A stretch of 64,000 nucleotides of DNA, taken from contig SBLD01000014.1 in the NCBI GenBank assembly GCA_004551485.1, positions 1-64,000 on the forward strand, in the 5' to 3' direction. The DNA is from Billgrantia azerbaijanica. Its GTDB lineage: Bacteria; Pseudomonadota; Gammaproteobacteria; Pseudomonadales; Halomonadaceae. Of the stretch, positions 1 to 10,127 are shown piece after piece (positions within the stretch are counted from its first letter, which is position 1; every line of letters starts with the position of its first letter). The notes under the pieces were generated by a model. The model did no database searches. It was given only the letters and a program-made list of their open reading frames with translations, and was not told the DNA's origin. Made by a program: the position numbers and the translations under genes.

Positions 1-1
1 G

Positions 2-220
2 GACACCGGCACAGGTGTTCCTGGGAGAATACTCAGGAGCCCTGGACACCGCAGGTGCTGCGCTTATTGCTTGAATTCAGGCTTCAAGACGCTGGCCGAC
101 GTGGGCTTCGACGGCATCATGACCGCCTGCGTCTTCGCTTGGGAGGAGAAGGCCGAGGAGTCCTCACGCTTCATGCGCAGCGAGATCCAGCGCTACGTCG
201 ACAAGTACTGGAACCAATAA
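2..220 (+). pseudogene. 3' fragment of a TIM-barrel sugar isomerase-like gene
   Basis: The frame is open from base 2 to the TAA at 218-220. Only the last 46 or so residues (from about base 80, FKTLADVGFDGIM onward) look like protein. They resemble the C-terminus of the IolE/IolH-like xylose-isomerase TIM-barrel proteins found in inositol loci, which agrees with iolG starting 10 bp downstream. The preceding residues are rich in Arg, Gly and Pro and do not look like that family, so bases 1-79 may be inserted or foreign sequence. Part of the join (68-93) recurs in the island at 27993-28019. It could instead be a normal gene cut by the window edge. Confidence 0.45.
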
Positions 221-230
221 GGGCATCATC

Positions 231-1241
231 ATGACCGTCAGAATCGGAGTCATCGGCACCGGGATGATCGGCGAGGAGCACTCGCGTCGCATCACCCAGA
301 CCCTCACCGGCGGCGCGATCGTCGCCGTCAGCGACGTCAACGCCGAGCAGGCGCAAGCCGTGGTCGAGCGCCTGGGGCTCGACGCCCGGGTCTACGCCAG
401 CGGCCAGGAACTGATCGCGGCCGACGACGTCGACGCCGTGCTGGTCACTTCCTGGGGCCCGACCCACGAGGAGTACGTGCTCGCCGCCATCGAGGCCGGC
501 AAGCCGGTGTTCTGCGAGAAGCCGCTGGCAACCACCGCCCAAGGCTGCCGCAACATCATCGACGCCGAGATCGAGGCCGGCAAGCGCTTGGTGCAGGTGG
601 GGTTCATGCGCCGCTACGACAGCGGCTACCAGCTGATGAAAGAGGCCATCGGCGGCGGCCGCCTGGGCGAGCCGCTGATGATCCATGCCGCGCACCGCAA
701 CCCCGAGGTGCCGGAGCGTTACGTCACGCCGATGGCGATCCACGACACCCTGATCCACGAGCTGGACACCTTCCGCTGGCTGCTCGACGACGACTACAAG
801 AGCGCCCAGGTGCTCTTCCCGCGCAAGACCCGTCATGCGCACAGCAAGGTGGAAGACCCGCAGATGGTGCTGCTGGAGACCGTCAAGGGCGTGCGCATCG
901 ACGTGGAAATCTTCGTCAACTGCCGGTACGGCTATGACATCCAGTGCGCCGTGGTCGGCGAAGAGGGGATCGCCCACCTGCCCGAGCCGCAGGCGCTGCA
1001 GTACCGCCAGGCCGGCAAGCTTGCCAGCGAGATCCTCCAGGACTGGAAGAAACGTTTCAACGACGCCTTCGACGTGGAGCTCCAGGCCTTCATCGACGGC
1101 GCGGCTGCCGGGCAGATCGGCGGGCCCTCCTCCTGGGACGGCTATGCCGCGGCCATCGCCGGCGACGTGTGCGTCAAGGCCCAGGAGAGCGGCGCCATCG
1201 AGGCCATCGAGATGCCCGAGCGCCCCGCCTTCTACGGCTGA
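231..1241 (+). CDS. iolG: Inositol 2-dehydrogenase (Gfo/Idh/MocA family)
   Basis: This 336-residue cytoplasmic enzyme is predicted to oxidise myo-inositol to scyllo-inosose with NAD, the first step of inositol breakdown. The N-terminus has the Rossmann motif GTGMIG (residues 9-14). The catalytic EKP motif puts Lys at 97, and Asp172 and His176 sit in HDTLIHE, the same numbering as in the characterised Bacillus IolG. Length is normal for the family. It starts 10 bp after the TIM-barrel fragment and is followed by a 275-bp promoter gap and then iolC-iolD-iolE-mmsA. A second Gfo/Idh/MocA gene at 11080 could act on another inositol isomer, but catalytic residues and context favour this one as the main dehydrogenase. 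Confidence 0.9.
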   Translation: MTVRIGVIGTGMIGEEHSRRITQTLTGGAIVAVSDVNAEQAQAVVERLGLDARVYASGQELIAADDVDAVLVTSWGPTHEEYVLAAIEAGKPVFCEKPLATTAQGCRNIIDAEIEAGKRLVQVGFMRRYDSGYQLMKEAIGGGRLGEPLMIHAAHRNPEVPERYVTPMAIHDTLIHELDTFRWLLDDDYKSAQVLFPRKTRHAHSKVEDPQMVLLETVKGVRIDVEIFVNCRYGYDIQCAVVGEEGIAHLPEPQALQYRQAGKLASEILQDWKKRFNDAFDVELQAFIDGAAAGQIGGPSSWDGYAAAIAGDVCVKAQESGAIEAIEMPERPAFYG

Positions 1242-1373
1242 CGGAGCGCGCCGTCCGTGACGATGACGAGCCCTGGGCCCGGTGGCTCAGGGCTCGTTGC
1301 TGTTGGCGACTTTTCGGCGCCGCCACGAGCGCAGGGCTACGACCAAAGGGGGATGAATCGCTTTTTCCATTTG

Positions 1374-1426
1374 TTGCCTGACTGGAATTAACGTTCTATT
1401 ATGAGGAAAAGTGGAATACGTGAACT
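1374..1426 (+). promoter_or_regulatory. Promoter of iolCDE-mmsA with operator inside the spacer
   Basis: TTGCCT (1374-1379), 17 bp, then TATTAT (1397-1402) form a plausible sigma-70 promoter about 110 bp before iolC. The palindrome GGAAT-TAAC-GTTCT (1384-1397) fills the spacer. A further GGAAT half-site lies at 1413. The same GGAAT-N4-RTTCC pattern overlaps the promoter of the permease at 8034-8061. A site between -35 and -10 suggests repression, perhaps by an inositol-responsive regulator. Confidence 0.55.
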
Positions 1427-1516
1427 GACCTTGGGCAATCCGGCCGGCAGCGCCCGCCCCTGACACGACATCGCATCGGGCACGTCTGACCAGGCCATCA
1501 GCAGGATACGACCGCT

Positions 1517-3460
1517 ATGAACGACACCAAGACACTGGACCTGATCTGTCTCGGCCGCGTTGCCGTCGATCTCTATGCGGAGCAGATCGGCAGCCGCCTG
1601 GAAGACGTTTCGAGCTTCGCCAAGTACCTGGGCGGCAGCTCCGGCAACATGGCCTACGGCACCGCACGGCTGGGACTGCAGTCCGCCATGCTCTCGCGGG
1701 TCGGCAACGAGCAGATGGGCAACTTCGTGCGCGAGGAGCTCGAGCGCGCGGGCGTCGATACCTCGGCCCTGCAGACCGATCCCGAGCGCCATACCGGCCT
1801 GGTGCTGCTGGCGCTCAAGGATCGTGACAGCTTCCCGCTGCTGTTCTACCGCCGCGACTGCGCCGACATGGCCATCGATCCTGAGGCCATCGACCCGGCC
1901 TTCATCGGTCGTGCCCGGGCGCTGGCCATCACCGGCACCCACCTCTCCACCGAGACCACCGGCCGGGCCTGCCGCAAGGCGCTCGCTGCCGCCGCCGAGC
2001 GGGGCGTCAAGCGCGTGCTGGACATCGACTACCGCCCGGTGCTGTGGGGCCTGACCACGCCCGGCGACGGCGAGACCCGCTTCATCGCCGACAGCAAGGT
2101 GACAAGCGATCTGCAGGCCTGGCTGCCCGACTTCGACCTGATCGTCGGTACCGAGGAGGAGTTCCACATCGCCGGGGGCAGCACCGACACCCTGGACGCC
2201 CTGCGCGCGGTGCGCCGGGTCAGCGACGCCACCCTGGTCTGCAAGCTCGGCGCCCTGGGTTGCGTGGTCTTCGAGGGCGAGATTCCGGCGCGCCTCGAGG
2301 ACGGCATCCTGGTCGAGGGGGTCAAGGTCGAGGTGCTCAACGTGCTGGGCGCCGGCGATGCCTTCATGAGCGGATTGCTCAGGGGCTGGTTGAGGGGAGA
2401 GAGCTGGGAGACCAGCGCCAGCTACGCCAACGCCTGCGGTGCCCTGGTGGTGTCGCGCCACGGCTGCGCGCCGGCCATGCCCACCGAGGAGGAGCTGTTC
2501 GACTACCTGGAGCGCCGCCAGGCGGTGACGCGCCCAGACACGGATGGCCAGCTCAACCACCTGCACCGGGTCACTACCCGCCACCCGGCACACTGGCCGG
2601 AAGTCTGTGGCCTGGCCTTCGACCATCGCCGGCAGCTCACCGACATGGCGCGTGAGGTCAAGGCCGATCCGGCGCGCATCCCGGCGCTCAAGCAGCTGCT
2701 GGTGCAGGCCGCCGAGGAGGGGGCGCACCGCACCGGGCTCGACAGGCCGGCGATCCTGGTCGACGACGTCTTCGGCCAGGACGCCCTCAACGACGCCACC
2801 GGCAAGGGCTGGTGGATCGGCCGCCCGGTGGAGCTGCCCAGCTCGCGTCCGCTGCGCTTCCAGCACGGCGACGACCTGGGCGGCCGCCTGCGCCACTGGC
2901 CCCGGGAGCACATCATCAAGTGCCTGGTGTTCTACCACCCCGACGACCCGGTCGGGCTGCGGCTCGACCAGGAGGCGCGCCTGCGCCAGCTCTACCAGGC
3001 GGCCTGCGACAACGGCCTGGAGCTGCTGATCGAGGTGATTCCGCCCAACCGCGAGGCGGTCGACGACCACACCCTGGCGCGCGCCCTGCAGCGCTTCTAC
3101 AACCTGGGGATTCGCCCCGACTGGTGGAAGCTGCCGGCGCTGTCCGATATCGCCTGGCGCGAGGTGAGCGGCGTGATCGAGAAACAGGATTCCCACTGCC
3201 GTGGCGTCGTGCTGCTCGGCCTGGACGCCCCCATGGACGACATGAAGCGCGGCTTCACCGCCGCCGCCCGGCATGCCCAGTGCAAGGGGTTCACCGTCGG
3301 CCGCACCCTGTTCTCGGCCCCCAGCCGGGCCTGGTTGGCCGGCGACATCGACGATGCCCAACTGGTCGACCAGGTGGCGGGCAATTATGCGGAACTGATC
3401 GAAGAGTGGCAGCGGCTGCGCGCCGACGCCCAGCCCCAAGCAGAGGAAGTCCTGTCATGA
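1517..3460 (+). CDS. iolC: 5-dehydro-2-deoxygluconokinase fused to DUF2090 (aldolase-like) domain
   Basis: This 647-residue two-domain protein is about twice the length of a plain IolC kinase. Residues 1 to about 330 are a PfkB sugar kinase: a GGSSGNMA segment near the N-terminus and the catalytic GAGDAF motif at about 278-283. It would phosphorylate 2-deoxy-5-keto-gluconate. Residues from about 335 to the end match DUF2090, a TIM-barrel aldolase-like domain often fused to IolC in proteobacteria. By context it may split the phosphorylated product, the job of IolJ elsewhere. No separate iolJ is seen in the window, which supports a kinase-aldolase bifunctional enzyme. The stop overlaps the iolD start by 4 bp (ATGA). 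Confidence 0.88.
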   Translation: MNDTKTLDLICLGRVAVDLYAEQIGSRLEDVSSFAKYLGGSSGNMAYGTARLGLQSAMLSRVGNEQMGNFVREELERAGVDTSALQTDPERHTGLVLLALKDRDSFPLLFYRRDCADMAIDPEAIDPAFIGRARALAITGTHLSTETTGRACRKALAAAAERGVKRVLDIDYRPVLWGLTTPGDGETRFIADSKVTSDLQAWLPDFDLIVGTEEEFHIAGGSTDTLDALRAVRRVSDATLVCKLGALGCVVFEGEIPARLEDGILVEGVKVEVLNVLGAGDAFMSGLLRGWLRGESWETSASYANACGALVVSRHGCAPAMPTEEELFDYLERRQAVTRPDTDGQLNHLHRVTTRHPAHWPEVCGLAFDHRRQLTDMAREVKADPARIPALKQLLVQAAEEGAHRTGLDRPAILVDDVFGQDALNDATGKGWWIGRPVELPSSRPLRFQHGDDLGGRLRHWPREHIIKCLVFYHPDDPVGLRLDQEARLRQLYQAACDNGLELLIEVIPPNREAVDDHTLARALQRFYNLGIRPDWWKLPALSDIAWREVSGVIEKQDSHCRGVVLLGLDAPMDDMKRGFTAAARHAQCKGFTVGRTLFSAPSRAWLAGDIDDAQLVDQVAGNYAELIEEWQRLRADAQPQAEEVLS

Positions 3461-5307
3461 ACACCGTGAGACTCACCATGGCCCAGGCCGTCGTGTGCTA
3501 CCTGATGGCCCAGAAGGTCGACCTCGACGGCGAGATCAAGCCGCTCTTTCCCGGGGTCTGGGCGATCTTCGGCCACGGCAACGTGGCCGGCCTGGGGGAG
3601 GCGCTCTACCAGGCGCGGGAGCGGCTGCCCACCTATCGGGCCCACAACGAGCAGGGCATGGCGCATGCCGCCGTCGCCTATGCCAAGACCCTGAACCGCC
3701 GCCAGGTGATGGCCTGTACCGCCTCGGCCGGGCCGGGCTCCACCAACATGGTCACCGCCGCGGCGGTGGCCCACGTCAATCGCCTGCCGGTGCTCTTCCT
3801 GCCGGGCGACACCTTCGCCACGCGCATGCCGGACCCGGTGCTGCAGCAGGTCGAGAACTTCCACGACCATACCCTGACCTCCAACGACTGCTTCAAGCCG
3901 GTCAGCCGTTTCTTCGACCGCATCACCCGGCCCGAGCAGTTGCTGACCTCGCTGCCGCAGGCGGTGCGCGTGCTTACCGACCCGGTGGAGTGCGGCCCGG
4001 TCACCCTGGCGCTGCCCCAGGACATCCAGACCTTCGCCTTCGACTACCCGGAGCACTTCTTCGCCGAGACGGTGCACCGCCTGCGTCGCCAGGCCGCCGA
4101 CCGCCGCGAGCTCGAGGAGGCCATCGCCCTGATTCGCCAGGCGAAGAAGCCGCTGGTGATCGCCGGGGGCGGGGTGCACTACGCGGGCGCCCTGAGCGAG
4201 CTGGACGCGCTGGTCTCCACCTACCACCTGCCGGTGGGCGAGACCCAGGCCGGCAAGGGCGCGCTGCCCTGGGACCACGCGCAGAACCTGGGCACCATCG
4301 GCGTCACCGGCGGCGCGGCCGCCAACGCCCTGGCCGCCGAGGCCGACCTGATCCTCGCCGTGGGTACCCGCCTGGGCGACTTCGCCTCCGGCTCGCGCGC
4401 CATGATCAACCCCGAGGCCAGGCTGCTCTCCGTCAACGTCGCCTCCTTCGATGCCGTCAAGCACAAGGGCCAGGCGCTGGTGGGCGATGCCCGCCTGACC
4501 CTGCCCGAGCTGACCGCCGGTCTCGAGTGCTGGCAGCCGGACGACGCCTGGATCGCGCAGGCCGCCGAGCTGCGCGCCGACTGGAACCGCACCGTGGAGC
4601 GCGTCACCGCCGATCGCGGCACGGACCTGCCCTGTGATGCCGAGGTGGTGGGGGCGGTGAACCGTGCCGCCGGCGAGCGCGACATCGTGGTGTGCGCCGC
4701 CGGGGGCCTGCCCGGCGAGCTGCAGAAGCTGTGGCGCACCCGCTTCGATAAGGGCTACCACATGGAGTACGGCTACTCCTGCATGGGCTACGAGCTGGCC
4801 GGCGGCCTGGGCGCCAAGATGGCCATGCCCGACTCCGAGGTCTTCGTCATGGTCGGCGACGGCTCCTACCTGATGCTCAACTCCGAGATCGCCACCTCGG
4901 TGATGCTGGGCCACAAGCTCATCGCCGTGGTGCTCGACAACCGCGGCTACGGCTGCATCCATCGCCTGCAGCAGTTCTGCGGCGGCCCCGGCTTCAACAA
5001 CCTGCTCGACGACTGCCTGACCGTCGAGGCCGGCGCACCCAAGACGGATTTCGCCGCCCATGCGGCGGCCCTCGGGGCTCGCAGTGAGCAGGTGGGCAAT
5101 ATCCAGGAGCTGGAGGCGGCGCTGGCGCGGGCCAAGGCCTCCGACGTCAGCTACGTGATCGCCATCGACACCGACCCGCTGGCCGATACCCAGGACGGCG
5201 GCGCCTGGTGGGACGTGGCGGTGCCCGAGGTCTCGGAGCGCCCCGAGGTCAACGAGGCCCGCCGCCGCTACGAGGCGTACAAGGCGCGTCAGTTCCAGAA
5301 CCTCTAA
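3457..5307 (+). CDS. iolD: 3D-(3,5/4)-trihydroxycyclohexane-1,2-dione hydrolase, ThDP-dependent
   Basis: This 616-residue thiamine-diphosphate enzyme opens the ring of the diketone produced by IolE. It has the three-domain ThDP layout. The N-terminal domain includes a conserved glutamate in the AHNEQGMAH segment (about residue 65). The C-terminal cofactor motif begins GDGSYLMLNSE. The ATG at 3457 was chosen because it overlaps the iolC stop (ATGA), has AGAGGAAG upstream and begins with a typical IolD N-terminus (MNTVRLTMAQA). The same frame stays open upstream only as a shadow of iolC. It is the third gene of the iol operon, and the reaction order matches the gene set. Confidence 0.93.
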   Translation: MNTVRLTMAQAVVCYLMAQKVDLDGEIKPLFPGVWAIFGHGNVAGLGEALYQARERLPTYRAHNEQGMAHAAVAYAKTLNRRQVMACTASAGPGSTNMVTAAAVAHVNRLPVLFLPGDTFATRMPDPVLQQVENFHDHTLTSNDCFKPVSRFFDRITRPEQLLTSLPQAVRVLTDPVECGPVTLALPQDIQTFAFDYPEHFFAETVHRLRRQAADRRELEEAIALIRQAKKPLVIAGGGVHYAGALSELDALVSTYHLPVGETQAGKGALPWDHAQNLGTIGVTGGAAANALAAEADLILAVGTRLGDFASGSRAMINPEARLLSVNVASFDAVKHKGQALVGDARLTLPELTAGLECWQPDDAWIAQAAELRADWNRTVERVTADRGTDLPCDAEVVGAVNRAAGERDIVVCAAGGLPGELQKLWRTRFDKGYHMEYGYSCMGYELAGGLGAKMAMPDSEVFVMVGDGSYLMLNSEIATSVMLGHKLIAVVLDNRGYGCIHRLQQFCGGPGFNNLLDDCLTVEAGAPKTDFAAHAAALGARSEQVGNIQELEAALARAKASDVSYVIAIDTDPLADTQDGGAWWDVAVPEVSERPEVNEARRRYEAYKARQFQNL

Positions 5308-5334
5308 TTTACGATACCGTTTCAGGAGTTCGCC

Positions 5335-6234
5335 ATGAGCGTAAGACTGGGCATCAACCCGCTGACCTGGACCAATGACGACCTGCCGAGCCTCGGCGGT
5401 GAGACGCCGCTCGAGGTCTGCCTGTCGGAAGGCCGCGAGGCCGGCTTCAGCGGCTTCGAGCTGGGCCACAAGTTCCCGCGCAGCCCGGAGACCCTCGCCG
5501 ACGTGTTGGGCAAGCACGACCTGTCGCTGGTCTCCGGCTGGTACTCGAGCCGGCTGCTGGAGCGCAGCCCCGAGGAGGAGATCGAGGCGGTCCAGGATCA
5601 CCTGAACCTGCTCAAGCAGTGTGGCGCCACGGCCATGGTGTTCTGCGAGGTCACCCACTGCGTGCACGGCAACCAGTCGCACCCGCTGTCCCAGCGCCCC
5701 CACCTCAGCGATGGCGAGTGGCAACGTCTTACCGAGGGACTCAACATCGTCGGCGACTACCTCAAGGAGCAGGGCGTGCACCTGGCTTACCACCACCACC
5801 TGGGCACCGTGGTGGAGAGTCAGGCCGACGTCGAGCGGCTGATGGACGACACCCGCGACTCGGTGGGCCTGCTGCTCGACTTTGGCCATCTGGTGGGCGC
5901 CGGTGGCGACCCCCTGGCCGTGGCCCAGCGCTACGCCTCACGCATCAAGCACGTGCACTGCAAGGACATCCGCTTCCCGGTGCTCGACGAGCTGCGCAAC
6001 CGCGACAAGAGCTTCCTCGATGGCGTGCTCGACGGGGTCTTCACCGTGCCCGGCGACGGCGATGTCGACTTTCTGCCCGGCCTGACACACCTGTGCGAAC
6101 AGGGCTACCAGGGCTGGCTGGTGGTGGAGGCCGAGCAGGACCCCAAGATCGCGCACCCGCTGACCTATGCCCGCAAGGGGTATCGCCACCTCAAGGCGCT
6201 GGCCGAGCAGGCCGGGTTCCGCGTCGAGACCTGA
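5335..6234 (+). CDS. iolE: Myo-inosose-2 dehydratase (xylose isomerase-like TIM barrel)
   Basis: This 299-residue protein is predicted to dehydrate scyllo-inosose to the diketone used by IolD. It has the AP_endonuc_2/xylose isomerase-like TIM-barrel pattern: start MSVRLGINPLTW, a histidine-rich metal site around LAYHHHLGT, a glycine-rich DFGHLVGAG stretch, and the IKHVHCKDIR and LVVEAEQDP strands that end the barrel. Length is typical of IolE. It lies 27 bp after iolD with an AGGAG ribosome site, so it is clearly part of the same transcript. The other TIM-barrel gene at 10128 is less similar and is given a different call. Confidence 0.9.
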   Translation: MSVRLGINPLTWTNDDLPSLGGETPLEVCLSEGREAGFSGFELGHKFPRSPETLADVLGKHDLSLVSGWYSSRLLERSPEEEIEAVQDHLNLLKQCGATAMVFCEVTHCVHGNQSHPLSQRPHLSDGEWQRLTEGLNIVGDYLKEQGVHLAYHHHLGTVVESQADVERLMDDTRDSVGLLLDFGHLVGAGGDPLAVAQRYASRIKHVHCKDIRFPVLDELRNRDKSFLDGVLDGVFTVPGDGDVDFLPGLTHLCEQGYQGWLVVEAEQDPKIAHPLTYARKGYRHLKALAEQAGFRVET

Positions 6235-6288
6235 CGCGCTCGGGCACCGCCCCCTCTATTTTCAACCGGAAGTATCGAAGGTTATCTC

Positions 6289-7791
<1,503 letters not shown>

Positions 7792-7815
7792 TCGATACCC
7801 TCACTAGCCACTCAA

Positions 7816-7839
7816 GCGCCGGACCGAAAGGTCCGGCGC
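7816..7839 (+). terminator. Rho-independent-like terminator after mmsA
   Basis: A perfect 10-bp stem GCGCCGGACC / GGTCCGGCGC closes a GAAA tetraloop, followed by CTTGCTT. The position 25 bp after the mmsA stop fits the end of the iolCDE-mmsA transcript. The T-run is weak, so some read-through into the permease is possible. Confidence 0.75.
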
Positions 7840-8016
7840 CTTGCTTCCGGGAGACGGCAAGCCGCCGTTGCTCGAAACGGCGGCCACGCCATGCGGCTGA
7901 TACACGCCCGTGGAGCGAAACGCGACATCTGCGATACTGGGACTTTCGTCTGTGAGCATTTGCTTCGCTGTCAGGGTCGACGTGGCGGGGGTCGACCAAA
8001 GTATAGAGCGTCTGGA

Positions 8017-8066
8017 TTGAATGATCCGTGTCTGGAATTTATATTCCGGAATGAATGTTCCATTCC
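8017..8066 (+). promoter_or_regulatory. Permease promoter with tandem GGAAT palindromes
   Basis: TTGAAT (8017-8022), 17 bp, then TATATT (8040-8045). Two abutting 14-bp palindromes, GGAAT-TTAT-ATTCC (8034-8047) and GGAAT-GAAT-GTTCC (8048-8061), cover the -10 and the start region, with a further ATTCC half-site at 8062-8066. The motif is shared with the iolC promoter. The rest of the 328-bp gap (7840-8016) shows nothing else clear. Confidence 0.6.
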
Positions 8067-8120
8067 GGCCCCGCCAGCGCTGCCGCTGGCGGGGTCATCA
8101 CAACAAGACGGAGGCGCCAC

Positions 8121-9839
8121 ATGAGCAGCCAAGCCTCGACTTTTGCATCGACCGATACCGGAGTCGCGACAGCGGAGGTCGGCGAGTCCGGCGAATTCGA
8201 ACGCCAGCGTATCCCGGCCAGCCGCCAGCTCAGTGGCAAGTACTTCCTCGGGGCCTACTCCGGTGAGCACGTGGCGGGCACCGAGTTCGTCATCGGTGCT
8301 GCCCTGGTGTCGCTGGGCGTCTCGACCAGCGACCTGATCTGGGGGCTGATCCTCGGCAACCTCATGGCGGTGCTGTCCTGGGCGTGGGTGTGCAGCCCGG
8401 TGGCGACACGCTCGCGCATGACGGTCTACTGGTATCTGGCCCGCCTGGCGGGCAAGAAGGTTTCCTACCTCTACAACCTCATCAACGGCATCTTCTACGC
8501 CGTGGTGGCCGGCGCCATGATCACGGTGTCGGCCTCGGCGTTTCGGGCCATGACCGACATTCCGCCGCAGACCGGGCTCTACCCGACCAGCGTCAGTTTC
8601 GTGATGCTGGCACTGGGCGTGGGGGCCTTCACCGTCTTCCTGACCCTGAAGGGCTTCAAGCTGATCGCCAACTTCTCGACGGTCTGCGCCCCCTGGATGG
8701 CGACCATGTTCCTGGTCAGCGGCATCCTGTCCGTGCCGATCGTCACCCACCTGGGCGACCAGCAGGGCCTGGGCAGCCTGGGTGCGGTGCTTGATGGCCT
8801 GGTGTGGACCGGACAGACGCCGGACGGTGAAGCGGGGATCAGCATCTGGGTCATCGCCGCCTGGGCCTGGGGCGTCAACCTGCCGATGCATCTGGGCATG
8901 AGCGACATGAGCATCCTGCGTTTCGCGCGCAAGTCTTCCTACGGCTATTTCTCCGCGGCGGGCATGTGCATCGGCCACTTCATGGCCTGGGTCTGCGCCG
9001 GCATCATGGGGGCTACCGCCGCGCTGCTGCTCAAGGAGCAACTGATTGGCCTGGACCCGGGTGCCATCGCCTATCGCATTCTCGGTGCCATGGGCCTGGT
9101 GGCCGTGGTGGTCGCCGGCTGGACCACCTCGATCCCGAGCCTCTATCGGGCGGGGCTGGCCTTCCAGTCCGTGTTCCATCGCCACAAGCCGTTCAACGTC
9201 AGCCTGACGGTGGGCGCCGCCACCACCGTGATCGCCTGCTTCCCCTTCGCCTTCACCTCGCTCCTGGACGTCATGTCCTACCTGATCATGGCCATGGCGC
9301 CCATCGGCGCCATCATCGCCGCCGAGCACTTCGTGCTGCCCCGGCTCGGCATCCGCCCGCTGTGGCGCGAGCACCGGGGCCTCGACGACAACCGCCCCGC
9401 CATCCTGACCTGGGTTGCCGGCGTGGCGGTGGGCCTCCTCATGATCGGCCTGCCCCAGGTCCACCTGTTCACGGTGTTCATCCCGGTGTGGTTGACATCC
9501 TTCGTCGTCTATCCGCTGCTCTGTCGCGCGATGGGGGTCAAGACCGAAGCCGGCATCGACTACCACGAAGCGGCCTACGGCCCGGTGGACCCGCCCGAGC
9601 TGCCCGGCGCCACCGCCCAGCCCCACCCGCCGGTCAACCGCCGTGATCCCTGGTACTTCCTGGCCTTCGGCTGCCTGATGGTGATCCTGCTGGCGAGCTT
9701 CTGGGCCTGGATCGGGGGTGGCGCCGGTGCCATCGACTATGTCGAGACCTACCAGTGGCTGATCGTGCCGCTGACGGGGCTCTACTTCGTCTCGGCGACC
9801 CTGTGGATGAAGAACCGCCGTGAGCCGCGGGCGGCCTGA
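8121..9839 (+). CDS. NCS1-like (purine-cytosine permease-type) membrane transporter, putative inositol uptake
   Basis: This 572-residue, very hydrophobic protein has about 12 predicted membrane segments after a polar N-terminus of roughly 45 residues. The pattern (AGTEFVIGAALVSLG, WGLILGNLMAVLSW, then repeated Gly/Ala-rich helices) looks like the nucleobase:cation symporter-1 / cytosine-purine permease group. I do not recognise the exact subfamily. The ATG at 8121 was chosen for its GACGGAGG ribosome site. It sits between the two inositol units and its promoter carries the same palindrome as iolC, so inositol or a related polyol is the likely cargo. That is inference from context. Strong hairpin terminator follows. 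Confidence 0.68.
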   Translation: MSSQASTFASTDTGVATAEVGESGEFERQRIPASRQLSGKYFLGAYSGEHVAGTEFVIGAALVSLGVSTSDLIWGLILGNLMAVLSWAWVCSPVATRSRMTVYWYLARLAGKKVSYLYNLINGIFYAVVAGAMITVSASAFRAMTDIPPQTGLYPTSVSFVMLALGVGAFTVFLTLKGFKLIANFSTVCAPWMATMFLVSGILSVPIVTHLGDQQGLGSLGAVLDGLVWTGQTPDGEAGISIWVIAAWAWGVNLPMHLGMSDMSILRFARKSSYGYFSAAGMCIGHFMAWVCAGIMGATAALLLKEQLIGLDPGAIAYRILGAMGLVAVVVAGWTTSIPSLYRAGLAFQSVFHRHKPFNVSLTVGAATTVIACFPFAFTSLLDVMSYLIMAMAPIGAIIAAEHFVLPRLGIRPLWREHRGLDDNRPAILTWVAGVAVGLLMIGLPQVHLFTVFIPVWLTSFVVYPLLCRAMGVKTEAGIDYHEAAYGPVDPPELPGATAQPHPPVNRRDPWYFLAFGCLMVILLASFWAWIGGGAGAIDYVETYQWLIVPLTGLYFVSATLWMKNRREPRAA

Positions 9840-9861
9840 CCACCAGATGGGTACTTCCCTC

Positions 9862-9892
9862 ACGACGGGCCGGCCTTGCGCCGGCCCGTCGT
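9862..9892 (+). terminator. Terminator after the permease
   Basis: A perfect 13-bp stem ACGACGGGCCGGC / GCCGGCCCGTCGT closes a 5-base loop, starting 22 bp after the permease stop and followed by TGT. It separates the permease from the second inositol unit. Confidence 0.75.
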
Positions 9893-9926
9893 TGTATCCG
9901 GGTGTCGCAGCGCGGTGCGGGCAATG

Positions 9927-10074
9927 GCAAGAAAGTGATATTCGAAAAGGCAGAAGTTCGTGATCGCCTGGCTTTTCGCGCAGTTCGTGGGCGATTGAGC
10001 GCCTTGCCGGCGGCAGGGGATCAAAGAAAGCGCAAGAAAGTGACATTCGACTGGCCGACGACTTGCTGTAATGG
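9927..10074 (+). promoter_or_regulatory. Control region of the second inositol unit: 19-bp direct repeats 105 bp apart
   Basis: The 19-mer GCAAGAAAGTGAYATTCGA occurs at 9927-9945 and 10032-10050 with one difference. The copies lie on the same strand 105 bp apart, close to ten helical turns. The downstream copy ends in TTCGA, which overlaps a possible -35 (TTCGAC, 10046-10051) set 17 bp from TAATGG (10069-10074). This is the usual layout for an AraC-type activator with a distal looping site, and an AraC-type gene closes the same unit at 12326. Confidence 0.5.
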
Positions 10075-10127
10075 CGGCGAGCGGGCGGAAGCCCAATACC
10101 AATGACAAGAGCCCACGGAGCCAACGA

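Noticed and set aside
3385-5889. Very long open frame on the minus strand opposite iolD and iolE
   Set aside because: It is the antisense of recognised genes in high-GC DNA, has repetitive Val/Gly/His/Gln composition and no known domain. Similar frames at 7971-11114, 1388-3439 and 60220-63672 were rejected for the same reason.
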